64,000 nucleotides of DNA from Dastarcus helophoroides (Eukaryota > Arthropoda > Insecta > Coleoptera > Bothrideridae): contig CM053326.1 in NCBI GenBank assembly GCA_028583605.1, positions 32,828,431-32,892,430 on the forward strand. Reading direction: 5' to 3'. A program made the translations under genes and the position numbers. Of the stretch, positions 53,712 through 64,000 are shown one piece after another. The first letter of the stretch is position 1; each line of letters starts with the position of its first letter. The notes under the pieces were generated by a model that worked only from the letters and a program-made list of their open reading frames with translations, was not told where the DNA came from and did not search any database.

Positions 53712-56293
53712 ATCGTTGCGTTCGTTTTATTTTTAGTCATGTTTCGCCGCTTCTCAATACGTTTGCCGAACATTATAAACTATAAATTGATATGCTGTCA
53801 AACTTGCAACCAAAAGCAAGTTAGCTCGTGTCAATTTGCAAACTTTTACCCCATTTGCACAGGGCTGCGAATAAAATTTATGCTGTTCGTGCATATATTT
53901 GATCATTTTTCTTTATATACAGCTTTTTTCTGAACGTGATTTTTAAAAATAGGATTTATTACGTTTTGATTTATTTATACCATCAATCTTTTTTGTCACT
54001 GATAAATTGAAAGAAAGCTTTCATTTACAATTCATGCATTTTCATTAACTTTCAATGCAAATTTAACTTTAGGGGCATATATAGCATTCACATGTATGTA
54101 AACAAGCACTGTAGCTTTTTATGCAGATTTCGACCTCGTTATCACATCGGTAATCAGGCCTGTCAAGAATGGGGGGCAAAGGGGGCAAATGCTCCAGAGC
54201 TCGAGCTTTATGGGGGCCCTGTAAGCGGTAGTGTTAGTGGTTCGTGAATTATAAAAATGATGAACACCTCTATTTTTCGAAATTTTGGTTCTTTTTTTCA
54301 AAATTCCTGTTTAGATTTTAAACTCGAATTCTTCTAAATTAAAAAATTGAGACTGTTGAAAATTTCGGTCTTTTTTTCAAAACTTGGAATACTTTCCAAA
54401 ATTTTGGTTTTTCAAAAGTCAAAATTTTTCTAAATTTCGAGTTGTTTCTCCTAATTTACCTTTATTGTCAACATTTTGATTTCAAACTCGAAATGCAGCC
54501 CTTTTCTCAATAATTTGGAGATTTAAGTAAAATTTCTTAATAATTTGAGTTTTTAGCTAACATTTTAATTTTTCCTCAAAATTTCGAGTTTTATATCCTA
54601 CTCAGCAATAAACAAACCACAATACTTGAATACATACTTTTTATTGGATTTTATTTGAAAATCTCCTCTCATACACACCAAAACAAGTTTAAACGATTAA
54701 TATTATTTATTCAATTTTTGATATTATGTGAACCTGTTTTTTTTTATTTTAGGGTTAATGGCCTAATTATATCTGTTGGGTGAATGGAATGGAGTATGTT
54801 CTTTTTCTAAATTTTGACTTTTAACTTAAAATTGGGATTTTGATAAGGATTTGGATTTGTTTTTGGAAATAACAACTTAAAATCCGATTTTTTGTGCTTT
54901 GGATAAATATACATTTTCTTTATAATTCTTAAATGCTGGATTTAAACTCGAAATGTTTATATTTTTTCCTAAAATATCTACTTTAACTTTTAAATTTTTT
55001 TTACTTTTTGTATATATTTCGACTTATACTCTGTAAATCCAAATTTTTCTTTCTAAAATATTGACTTGTAATTCGAAATTTTTGGACTAAAATTCAAATG
55101 GTTGAGTTGAAATTGCAAATTTAAAATCGAAGTTTTAAGTTTAATTTCAAAATTTCTTTAAAAATTGTAAGTTAAAAATTTGATTTTGCATTCGAATTAT
55201 TAAACCCTACCCAATATCTATTCAATTCATGACAAAATTACGAGGAAATGATAGGATTTCTCAAAAGAAAAAAGAAGTAATACATAATAAAAATGTCAAG
55301 TTAAGAGTGAAATTAAAGTATATTAAATTTCTTTAAACGTCAAAAGTAAGGACCAACTTTACAATAACTCAAAGTATAATGGATATAGGCATTCTAGTTT
55401 TTTGTTATTTTTTTATATTAAATGTGTTTTAACAAGTCCCTAAGTGTGTGAGAAGGGCATGATTTATTCGAAATAGTTTAATAAATAGTTTAATCCAAAT
55501 CATTTGATGGGGCTGATTCGAATGCTGGTGGCTTGGATGCTAAGCCCCCCTTAATTGCGCCCGGGTTGAACAAATAGTCGACATTCCAAAGAAAATTTAA
55601 AATTTATGTAAAAAATTGACTTTTTTCTTAAAATTTCTCTAGAAACGTTAATATTTCTAGAAAATGTTAATGAATAAATAATTTAAATATAATAATAATA
55701 AATTTAATAATAAAACTCTAATTTGCAATTGTTTATTAATTAATTTATTTTTTCAAAACTTTGATTTTTTTGTGGAAGGGACTGGTCCTTGGTTATCTTT
55801 AAAAAGAGGGCAACCTTTGTTGTGTTTTTTAATCTTTCTTGGTTTCAGGGAACAAGTTTTGTCTGAACTGTTGAAAAATCTTTTTAAAGTTTAAATTTTG
55901 GTTCCTTAAATTAGGTTCTTTTATCGAAATTTTAATATTAAACTCTTAAAAAACTTGGATGATTCAAATTTAAATTCAAAATTTCTCGAACGTATAGCCG
56001 TAACGAGGCAGGTGCAAAACAGGTCCAATGGAGCAGGACCCAATGCTAATGAAGCCCCAAAATTCTTAAATATGTCTTTTTTAATCATTGAAATTAAAGT
56101 TAAGCTCCGAGTTGGCTTTAAGGAGCCCTGATCCAGGACATTTATCCGGGAAGGAAAATCCAGAGCACGTCATGTCGCTGCGAATACTCTAAAATTCTGT
56201 GTAATTAACCAACAATATATTTGGAGATTCTGAAATAGTTTAAATTTCTAGAAAAACATAAAAATTAAAGCCTCCAATGTTTGTAATTCGTAT
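53712..56293. other. Gene-free sequence, T-rich repeat
   Basis: 54290-55200 is T-rich degenerate repeat (TTTTCAAAATTTCGAGTT type). 54160-54220 and 56000-56120 have GC-richer words (GGGGGCAAAGGGGGCAAATG, GGAGCAGGACCCAATGC) of unknown origin. No exon. Confidence 0.45.
55777..55865 (+). repeat. Single-arm copy of the GGTTTCAGGGGACAA repeat family
   Basis: GGACTGGTCCTTGGTTATCT is followed by GGGCAACCTTTGTTGTGTTT and AATCTTTCTTGGTTTCAGGG, the same blocks as the arms at 10298-10437 and 28441-28604. Here only one arm is present, with no inverted partner nearby. Confidence 0.75.
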
Positions 56294-56627
56294 TGTAACA
56301 AAACGTAATTATAAAGTTTACTGGGAAATTTCTAGAAAATTTGATAAGGGGAAGCAGCCGGGATAATAAATCAAACGGCAGATAAGAGCTCCAGAAATTT
56401 CGGCAAACGATAAACCTTATCTGCTGGATTTTTCTAGAACCCGAATGGGGATCTATATATATAGGGGTCCCGGTCGGCTTTCCCTCAGTCAGTCAGTCAG
56501 TTAGTTAGTTAGAAGTCAATGAACAAGTTAGTTAATTAAACAGTGTAGTGTTTCGAGTTCAATTTGAAATAAAGTGGTTACAATTCACGGCGTATTAATC
56601 AGTCCTTGGAACCGATATCGCGCAACA
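56294..56627 (+). repeat. Solo gypsy LTR, 334 bp, plus orientation
   Basis: Starts TGTAACAAAACGTA and ends GCGCAACA, flanked by GTAT at 56290-56293 and 56628-56631. It shares CGGCAGATAAGAGCTCCAGA, AAACGATAA.CCTTATCTGC, the GTCAGTCAGTCAGTTAGTTA tract and AAATAAAGTGG with the other copies. The TATA region reads TCTATATATATAGG. Confidence 0.93.
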
Positions 56628-59271
56628 GTATTAAGACATTTTTTTCTCGAAAAGTCGACATTTCCAGTCAGTGAAAGAGAAACGAAAGAAGTTCAAAATT
56701 TTAATAGTTTTATTTTCAAAGTTTCTGTCGCAGTGGGCTTTTTCTAATACTTTTCAGTTTTATACAATTTGACCCATCATCAGAGTTCAATTTTTTCGAA
56801 AAGTTTTCTCTAAATGGAGAATTTATGGCGATGAAAGTAAAGACAGAACTAAATGGCAATTTTAAGCTCTAAATTTTTGGGAAATAAACTTGAGACTTTC
56901 AAATTAAAAAGAAAAAGTGACAGTTAAAGAACAGAAAATCTAGGCAAAATTTGTTTTAAACGGTTTTATCGAAATTTACTGTTATTTTATAATTTCGAGT
57001 TTTTTTCAGTAGATGTATTAAGTAAATTCTGGACTGGCGTTGCGCACGTTATGCCCAATTTTCGTCTATTTCTAAGTAAGGTCGTGTGGGACACGGTGTA
57101 TACTACTTCTTCGACATGCCATCCGAAACTGTAACGTCACTTCCAATCTAGAATCCCTTTGATATGTCTACATTTTTATTAGAATTTCGTGTTCGAATTC
57201 GGGCTTTTATTTTATTTTTTTAGATTCACCAAGTTTTTTCAAAATTTCGCATTTTGTAAAATCATACCAAAATTTCAAAAGGAAAGTCATAATTTCAAAA
57301 ATCTAATTGAAATCAATTTTACCCGACCAAAAGTTAGTAGTTTCGAAAAACTAAAACTACATTTAAAGATAGAAGTGATTTAGTTTAAACAATAGTTTTC
57401 TATTTTTTTTTAAATTTTGTTCTACGATCAGTCCTTAACTTTCCACTTTTTTCCTGATTTTTCAATTTTTTTCTCGATATTCCGTGTTTGTTGGTAGCAT
57501 AGCTAAGATAGTTTCAAGATTAGAGTCGAAATTTTAACAATAAATATGAAATATCCAAATTAAAGACCAAATTTTATATTTAAAATAGCAAGACAGAAAT
57601 GTAATAAAAATTGAAAGTGCCATAAATTTTAATAACAAAACATAAAAACAAAATAAAACAAGGTTATTTTAGAAATTGACCTCATTAAAAAGTTCAAGAA
57701 ATTTAAATCTTATTTTTACACTGGAAAGCTTGAAACAGTCGATATTTATAAAAACTGAATTAGGAGATTTAAATTCGGAATTTTCAGAAAAACATACAAA
57801 TGAGCTAAAAAAATTATTAAAATTTGAGAAAATAAAAATTTTGAAATTAGGTAATAAATTTTAGGAAAAAACCAACATTTCGAGAAAAAAAAACTGGTTA
57901 TTTTTGGTGGCAAACAATTTCCAGAATTTTAAGTCTCGAAATGTTAATTAAATAACTAAATTCCGATTTCAAATCCAAATATTCACCTGTTCAAAATTTT
58001 TAATTTTAAACAAAGTATTTAAAAGTTAAAAATGGTTCCAAATTAACAAGAAGGCAAGTTTTCGGAATAGAAATCATACAATAATTATTAAAAAAAAATT
58101 TAAATATCCTTTTTTTCTGGAGATAATGACTTTTTTCTCGACATTTCAACAGTCGAAATTTCCAGAATATAATTAACATCCCCAAAAAAGAATCTTAAAT
58201 TTTCAAGTTTAAATTCGAAATTACAAAAATGAGAGACTAAATCGGAACACTGAATTTTTCAATGAAAATCGTGACTTTGGAGGCAACGTTCCTCTTCAAA
58301 ATCATTGCAGAAAAATCTAGGTTTTTAAGTTAAAGTCAATATTTCGTGAAAAAGAGAAAAATTTCTAGCCCTAAACTTGAAATTGTTAGAGGTAAAAATT
58401 TAGACAAAGAATTTTTGAAAATCGGGTGTTAAGTATTTTTGCTACCAAAGTTAGAAGTTCGATATAAAACCAAAATGTGATTGTTTCTTTAAAATCCTAT
58501 ATTTAAACTCTAAATTGGCCCAAACTTTAAAAAATCCTCTTTTTCTCAAATATGCGACTTTTAAAATCAAAACTTCAAAATTTCTAGCAAATACCTGACT
58601 CTAGAAAAAATGTTGAGTTTAGACTCAAAATGTTGATTTTTTTTTTAATTTTTATTTTAAACTGTTTCTTAAATTTCAAGCTAAAACCGACAATTTTGAG
58701 TTTTTTCTTAAAATTTCGAAATCAAACTCGAAATGTTAAAGTTTTATTTCTACTTTATTTCTACTAATTTTATTTTTACTTTGATCTCAACTTTTAACCC
58801 TTAACGAAATAAATAAATCAAAAACCGTGTCAATTTTTTTTTTTTTTTTCGTTCGGGGTAACGCAAATATTAGGAAGGCGCCTCTTAAGGAGATATGATT
58901 TTGGTTTTTGATCCTCTTAAATAGTTCGGGCTCCCTCGATTTTTTTTATTATTGGAAATACAAAAACATTTAAAAGCTTGACATTTATTTTTAGTTGTGA
59001 CATTTTTCATGACACCTTGTTTTGGTCATCAAAAATACTTTGTTTCTAATCCATTTTTTTAGGGTCCCTTGCACTGAGTCCTTTCAAAGCTAGCTGCAGC
59101 TACTGCAAAAGTATTAGAAACTTCCTTTTATCTTTTAGATAACTGAAGTTGAAAACATGGTTATCTAAAAATACTTTCTTAGTCTGTTTCTTTTTTACTT
59201 TCTCCAAGAAACCGCCGAAAGAATTTACGGAAAAAACAGATTAATCCAGGCAATAAGCAGGGAAAAAGTCT
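56628..59271. other. Gene-free AT-rich repeat tracts
   Basis: Alternating A-rich and T-rich degenerate AAATTTCGA repeat, with short complex islands near 57010-57160 and 58840-59120. The frames at 57189 and 57676 are composition-driven. Confidence 0.5.
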
Positions 59272-61425
59272 AAAATAGATAAATATAATATAGTAAGTTA
59301 AATTTTCAAAATTATTTTTGCATTTATTTTCTGATGACCCAAGGATCATTTATGACTACTAAGACGAAGTCGCTCGACCCTCCTTCGCCCTTTCATCTTG
59401 AGAAGAACCCCTCACCCAAATGGGGCGTTTCGCTAAGAAATTCAGGGAAAATTAAATCAAATTGCCTCGGAAATGCATCTTAGAAGGTTATTTGGGTCGC
59501 TGATCTTGGGTGGTTGGTTTTCCCAAAAAACTCATTGCTTGGCCGGAAAATGGAGAAAGTTCGCCATTTTAGGTGTTTTGAGACAATGTAGTAAAAGTTT
59601 TACTCGAAACGGTGTCTTAGGAGTTTTTGAGATTGCTGATTAAGAATTCAAGAGTAACTTTTTCGAAAAATTCATTTCTCGGTCGGAAAATCATGAAAAA
59701 TTTTTAATATCCTAGTGGACTTGTTGGGGTTTTGAGACAATCTGATGAACCTTTTTTTCTCAGGGTTTTTTTTTGGGTCATTGATTAAGAATCCGAGGCT
59801 TGATTATCCAAAAAACTCATTTTCCGGTCGGAAAATCAAAAATTCTTCATTTAAAGTGTTTTGAGACAATGTAGTAAAATTTTTATTTGAAACGGTGTCC
59901 TAGGGGTTTTCGGGATCGCTGATTAAGAATATAAGGTTAATTTTTTCGAAAAAGTCATTTTGCGGTCGTAAAATCAAGAAAATTGGCCATTTTAAGGTAT
60001 TTTGAGACAATGTGGTGAAGTTTTTATTCGAAACGGAGTCCTAGGGATTTTCGGGGTAGCTCATTAAGAATTCGAGGTCTCTTTTTACACAAAACTCGGC
60101 GTATAGCCGAAAAATAAAGAACAACAATAAAAATATCTTGTTTTTTATCTTTTAGTAAAAAGTATAGGTATTTTTAGTTATAATAATATAGAAACAACAT
60201 ACATAAGTAGACCTCTTTATTTATCGACGCCGGCATATAAAGTATGGATGCAAATTTTTTCATCCATCCATTTCCAACAAGTTTTCTTTAATTTTCAATT
60301 TACTTATTCTTTAAAAAAGAAACTTTCAAATAATTACATTAAAATAAACTTCAAAAAATCTTGAAAATGATTAATTATCTTTACAGATTATGTGCCAAAA
60401 TTTTCCTGATTTTTTCCATCGTGGAAACATTTTTCCGGAAAAACGGAACTCAGATTTTTTTATCGTCGACCCAAAAACTCTTCCATACATAATTATATGA
60501 AAAAAAATTAGACATATTATTTCAAAATCCCTGAAGAACATTAAAATGGCAAGTTCTCCTGATTTTCCGATCGGAAAATAAGTTTTTCGGAAAAGCAGAC
60601 TTCAGATTCTTAATCAGCGACCTCGAAAACCCCTAGGATACTGTTTTGAATTCAAATTTTTCTACATTGTCTCAACACACCTAAAATGGCAAATTTTCTT
60701 GGTTCTTTAAATGGAAAATAAGTTTTTCGAAAAAACAGACCTTAAATTTTTAATCAGCGACCCCAAAACCCCCCAAAATACCGTTTCGAGTAAAAATTTT
60801 ACTGCATTGCCTTAAAATACTTAAAATGCGAAACTTTCTTGATTTTCTGACCAAAAAATGAGTCTTTCGAAAAAACAAGCCTTGGATTCTTTATTAGTGA
60901 CCCAAAAACCCCTCTGAAACAAAATTTCGAAAAAATGGTTCATCATATTGTTTCAAAACCCCAACAAGCCCACTAGGATATTAAAAAAATGTTATGATTT
61001 TTCAACCGAAAAATAGATCTCAGATTTTTAATCAGCGACCCCGAAAATTCCTTGGACGCCGTTTAGATTAAAAATTTTACTACATTGTCTCAAAACATTT
61101 AAAATGGCAAATTTTTGTCCATTTTCCGGCCAAGCAATAAGCTTTCCGTGAAAACCAACCATGGATTCGTGATCAGCCACCCAAATAACCATCTGGAAAG
61201 CATTTCGGAGGCAATTTGCGTTAATTTTCTCGACTTTAGGAATTTCTTAGCGAAACGCCGCATTTGGGTGGTTGTTTTCAAGATTAAGTGGTAAAGTGAG
61301 ATCGAGCGACTTTGTCTTCAAGATTCACTTTCCAGTAAATCTACAGTAGTCGTGAATGATCCTTGGGTCATCAGAAAACGAATGCAGAAAGAATTTTGAA
61401 AATGTAACTTTTTATCCATTTCTGG
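59272..61425. mobile_element. Foldback-type element: 2.15 kb, arms of tandem repeats of roughly 130-155 bp
   Basis: Terminal regions match in inverted form: CTGATGACCCAAGGATCATT (59332-59351) against its inverse at 61358-61377, AAGTCGCTCGA at 59365-59375 against 61302-61312, and ATTTTCAAAATT outside both. Each arm holds four to five head-to-tail units. The marker TTTTGAGACAATGT.GT.AA is at 59576, 59730, 59859 and 60000 (spacing 154, 129, 141), and in inverse at about 60667, 60806, 60948 and 61085. Units also carry GAAACGGTGTCCTAGGGGTT, CGCTGATTAAGAAT and CCGGTCGGAAAATCA. The centre (about 60110-60420) is unique and AT-rich. No transposase is encoded. The layout is that of FB-type foldback elements. 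Confidence 0.85.
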
Positions 61426-63146
61426 GCTTCTGGGCTTTCTGTGCAGTAGTTAAAAAAACACAAAAATATTGCAGAATGAAAATTCAGTTTCTGTTTAGGT
61501 TTAAATCGAAACGAGGCTAGAAACCAAAATTGGGTTTCTGCTTCGGCCGAAAATCTAACTTCTGTCTGTAAGTATCTAATAATCTCCTGTTTTTTTCGGG
61601 AGTTGGTTTTGGATTAAAATATTATATCTTTTAACTTCTATTACTTCTTGTATGTCTGGCGTGACCGTTTCTTAATATACATTTCTGGTTATACTTTTAT
61701 AAAACCATAATTTCAAGTTATGCTCTATTTATCAACAAACTGAAGGCAGTAAATATGACAGAATCTCAAGTTAAACACCTGCAGCACTTTAAATTAATTA
61801 AAGGTAGGAACTGAATTATATTCTGGGTGATATATCTCAAAATAATCTTCCGAAATTGTGGCTAGCTTGTGTTAGAGGGGTTACCCTCAGGATGTTTTTA
61901 AAATGTTTTACCTGTTTATAGGACATGGCAAAATAAAGTTGCAAACAAATTTAGAACGTTCATTAGCTTTAGAAACTTTTCCAACAAAACGGCTACGCCT
62001 TAATACTCAATTTTGTAATAACGAAACTTTTAACAGAGCAACGAAATTTTAAAAGTTTCTTTTAAAACGAGCTTCGATATAATTGGGCATTGCAGCATTA
62101 TCTCGGCCATAATTCAAGGGTTCATATTTAAATAATATCCCTTTTGATATTTAATTTTGACCGCACTCGTAGTCATGGGGAGTTAATGGATATGAGAAAA
62201 GGATAAAAATGTTCCTTTGACGGATACTGTTGCAGTAATTGGGTAGATGTTCTGCGGTTGGTGGCGAACACAAAGCCAGAAAATGTTTTTGTTCCGAAGA
62301 GCAGCTCCGTATGTAGTTTCCGTCATTTATTTATATTACACTAGCAGAAAGCAGCTCTGAAATTGGATATGGACGTTCTTTATATTTGAGGGTGGAGGTA
62401 ATGTAGTGCAAGTGCTGCTCTAAGTGAAATTGGAGAGATTAAAGTTATATGATGCCGTAATGAAAAGAATAATAAGGAAGGCCTTCGGAGAATTAAATTG
62501 TCCAAGTACCGAAAAGGAGATGTATGAGTGAAAACTAAAAGGTTTCTGTTGTACGTTATTTAATTAATGTATAATTTCGGTCTCCTCTTCTCCTTATTAT
62601 TCCCTAAGTGCGGCTTACATTACTGACGCTTTTTGGTTTTTTAGCAGCTGCCCCAATTTTTACACTGCTAAAGCGTAATTCTCCTAACTAAATTTCCCTT
62701 TGAAAGAATTTAATTAATAATACAGTTTTTGGAGAAATGCAATTAGTAAATAAAATTAGTGTCCCTGGCGATTGGCGATCTGCATATAAAGAACTCTTCG
62801 AGCAGAAAATATACAGCTAAGAGATCCTTTGCAGTCACTTTTTAAGGCCTATATTAAAGATGTTGACAGAAATGCAGTTTACATTTTATGGCTTGTTAAC
62901 TTCAACAATTCTTCCTTATTATGCTTTACGTGGAATATCAAAATATTCTATTTTATTGACTTGCAATATTATATCAAAATGTAGGTACTTCAATGTAAAT
63001 TTATTTTCATATTTTACCTGAAGCAGGCTATTATATTTAACTTTCTGACGGAAGGATAAAACTAGATAAAAAGTAAAAATGAATTACATTTTCTTCATCT
63101 ATTTTGAGCTAACGTGTTTGCATCTAAATTAGTGTTTCATGAATTT
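61426..63146. other. Gene-free sequence
   Basis: More complex, less repetitive DNA around 61850-62700, but no open frame with splice or promoter support on either strand. Confidence 0.45.
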
Positions 63147-63240
63147 CTTGGTCTTGTCTTACTTTTTGTTGTTCTTGTATTGTTCTTGTTGCAATAATAA
63201 GACAAAAAAATTGTGAGTAAGAACAAAACAAGACAAGAAG
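63147..63240. repeat. Inverted repeat of CTTGTCTTAC/GTTCTTG units
   Basis: CTTGGTCTTGTCTTAC (63149-63164) with GTTGTTCTTG pairs imperfectly with GTAAGAACAAAACAAGACAAG (63217-63237). A simple imperfect hairpin; origin unknown. Confidence 0.6.
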
Positions 63241-63854
63241 TTCTTTTAGGAAAGGCAGGATTTCTTATCAAATAATTAGCAAAAAGCAAGATCTTTTGCT
63301 TGTTTTTAAATATTTTCTTAACTTAAACTATAGAATAGTGTTTTTAAGCCTTTTTTATTTTATAATTCCTTTACAAATAATAAATTCTGGCGACCTCCCT
63401 TAAATTAAAATTTGAAAAATATTGAAACTCGAGAAAATATCAAAATTAGAAGAAACAGTTCAATGTTAAGTTTTTTCTTAAAATTACACTATTTAAGTAT
63501 CCAAAATTTAGGAACAAATTATTTAATTTTACCATAAATTTTGATTGTTCTCAGAAATTTTGAACATTTTCTCCATTTTTCATTTCATTCTATAAATTTC
63601 AATGTTGAATTTAGATATTCGATTTTTTTTTCAAAAGAATTTTAATCACAAAATTTTGATTTTGACTCGATTGTTTCCAAATATTTTGACTTTAATCGCA
63701 AAAATGTTCCTCACTGAACTCAACTCAATTTTGAATTATTATTGACACTTGAAATTTTAACCTCAAGAGTTGGGATTTGAACACTACATTTCGGAAAATA
63801 TTTTTTGAAGTGAAAACGTCTTTAGGCGCGTTAAGCAACTAAAGATAGGAAATA
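63241..63854. other. AT-rich tract with a SINE-tail-like motif
   Basis: Degenerate repeat, then TCTTTAGGCGCGTTAAGCAA at 63819-63838, matching the SINE tail at 40420. No gene. Confidence 0.5.
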
Positions 63855-64000
63855 AATATGTAAATTAGAGCTGAGCAAATTACTTTTAAAAAGGAATCAC
63901 TACATTACCCATTACTTTTTCAAAAAAAGGAATTAAATTACTCCGAATTACATTACCGATACTTCAAAAGTAATTCAGTTACCCATTATTTAGAAAAAGA
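63855..64000. repeat. ATTACATTACC-type dispersed repeat, cut by the window end
   Basis: TACATTACC/ATTACCCATTACTTTT words occur several times together with GAGCTGAGCAAATTAC at the start (63868-63883). I recognise this as the style of an abundant insect hAT-like MITE family, but the right end is outside the window. Confidence 0.5.

Noticed and set aside
53439..53933. Overlapping frames on both strands as genes
   Set aside because: No known motif, splice signal or promoter on either strand; kept only as a low-confidence open frame on the minus strand.
59340..61380. CRISPR-like or bacterial repeat array
   Set aside because: Units are 130-155 bp, diverged and arranged as inverted arms in eukaryotic DNA, not short identical repeats with unique spacers.

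Overview
This window looks like AT-rich nuclear DNA from an insect. The evidence is spliced exons of a beaten-path (beat) family immunoglobulin gene with canonical GT/AG sites, together with insect-type transposable elements: Jockey/R1-like and RTE-like LINEs, Ty3/gypsy, DUF4817-type mariner relatives, hAT and palindromic MITEs. There are no bacterial-style operons, and intact genes are very sparse. I could not determine the order or species.

Host genes. The only recognisable host gene is on the minus strand. Three beat-like exons lie at 20004-20154, 14753-14964 and 7498-7631. Their phases join exactly (2+1 nt, then 1+2 nt). Together they encode most of Ig domain 1 and the first half of Ig domain 2, across introns of about 5.0 and 7.1 kb. 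The signal-peptide exon and the C-terminal exons were not found. Inside the 7.1 kb intron, on the opposite strand, a cysteine-rich terminal exon (7778-7920) suggests a nested gene. Two further exon-like pieces of unknown family lie at 32702-33541 (minus; split by a hAT insertion with a perfect 8-bp target duplication) and 33913-34120 (plus).

Layout. 0-7 kb: 5'-truncated LINE, a mariner-like transposon, a gypsy protease/RT remnant and an RTE endonuclease remnant. 7-20 kb: the beat introns, holding a gypsy integrase+LTR remnant bracketed by inverted repeats, a 376-bp-period direct repeat and a decayed Jockey-like LINE. 20-32 kb: introns or intergenic DNA with a 21-bp minisatellite and a long-TIR mariner-like element. 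32-39 kb: the hAT-split exon, the second orphan exon and a two-ORF LINE with a 15-bp target duplication. 39-64 kb: almost gene-free, with a tRNA-derived SINE, palindromic MITEs, three solo gypsy LTRs with 4-bp target duplications, a pair of opposed 0.9-kb palindromic elements, and a 2.15-kb foldback element whose arms are built from tandem repeats of roughly 130-155 bp.

The background between these features is filled with degenerate AAATTTCGA-like AT-rich sequence. It keeps one strand orientation over kilobases, A/purine-rich in some blocks and T/pyrimidine-rich in others. The coding remnants of the elements are all broken, so the window is best read as the intron and flank of a developmental cell-surface gene expanded by several waves of transposition.
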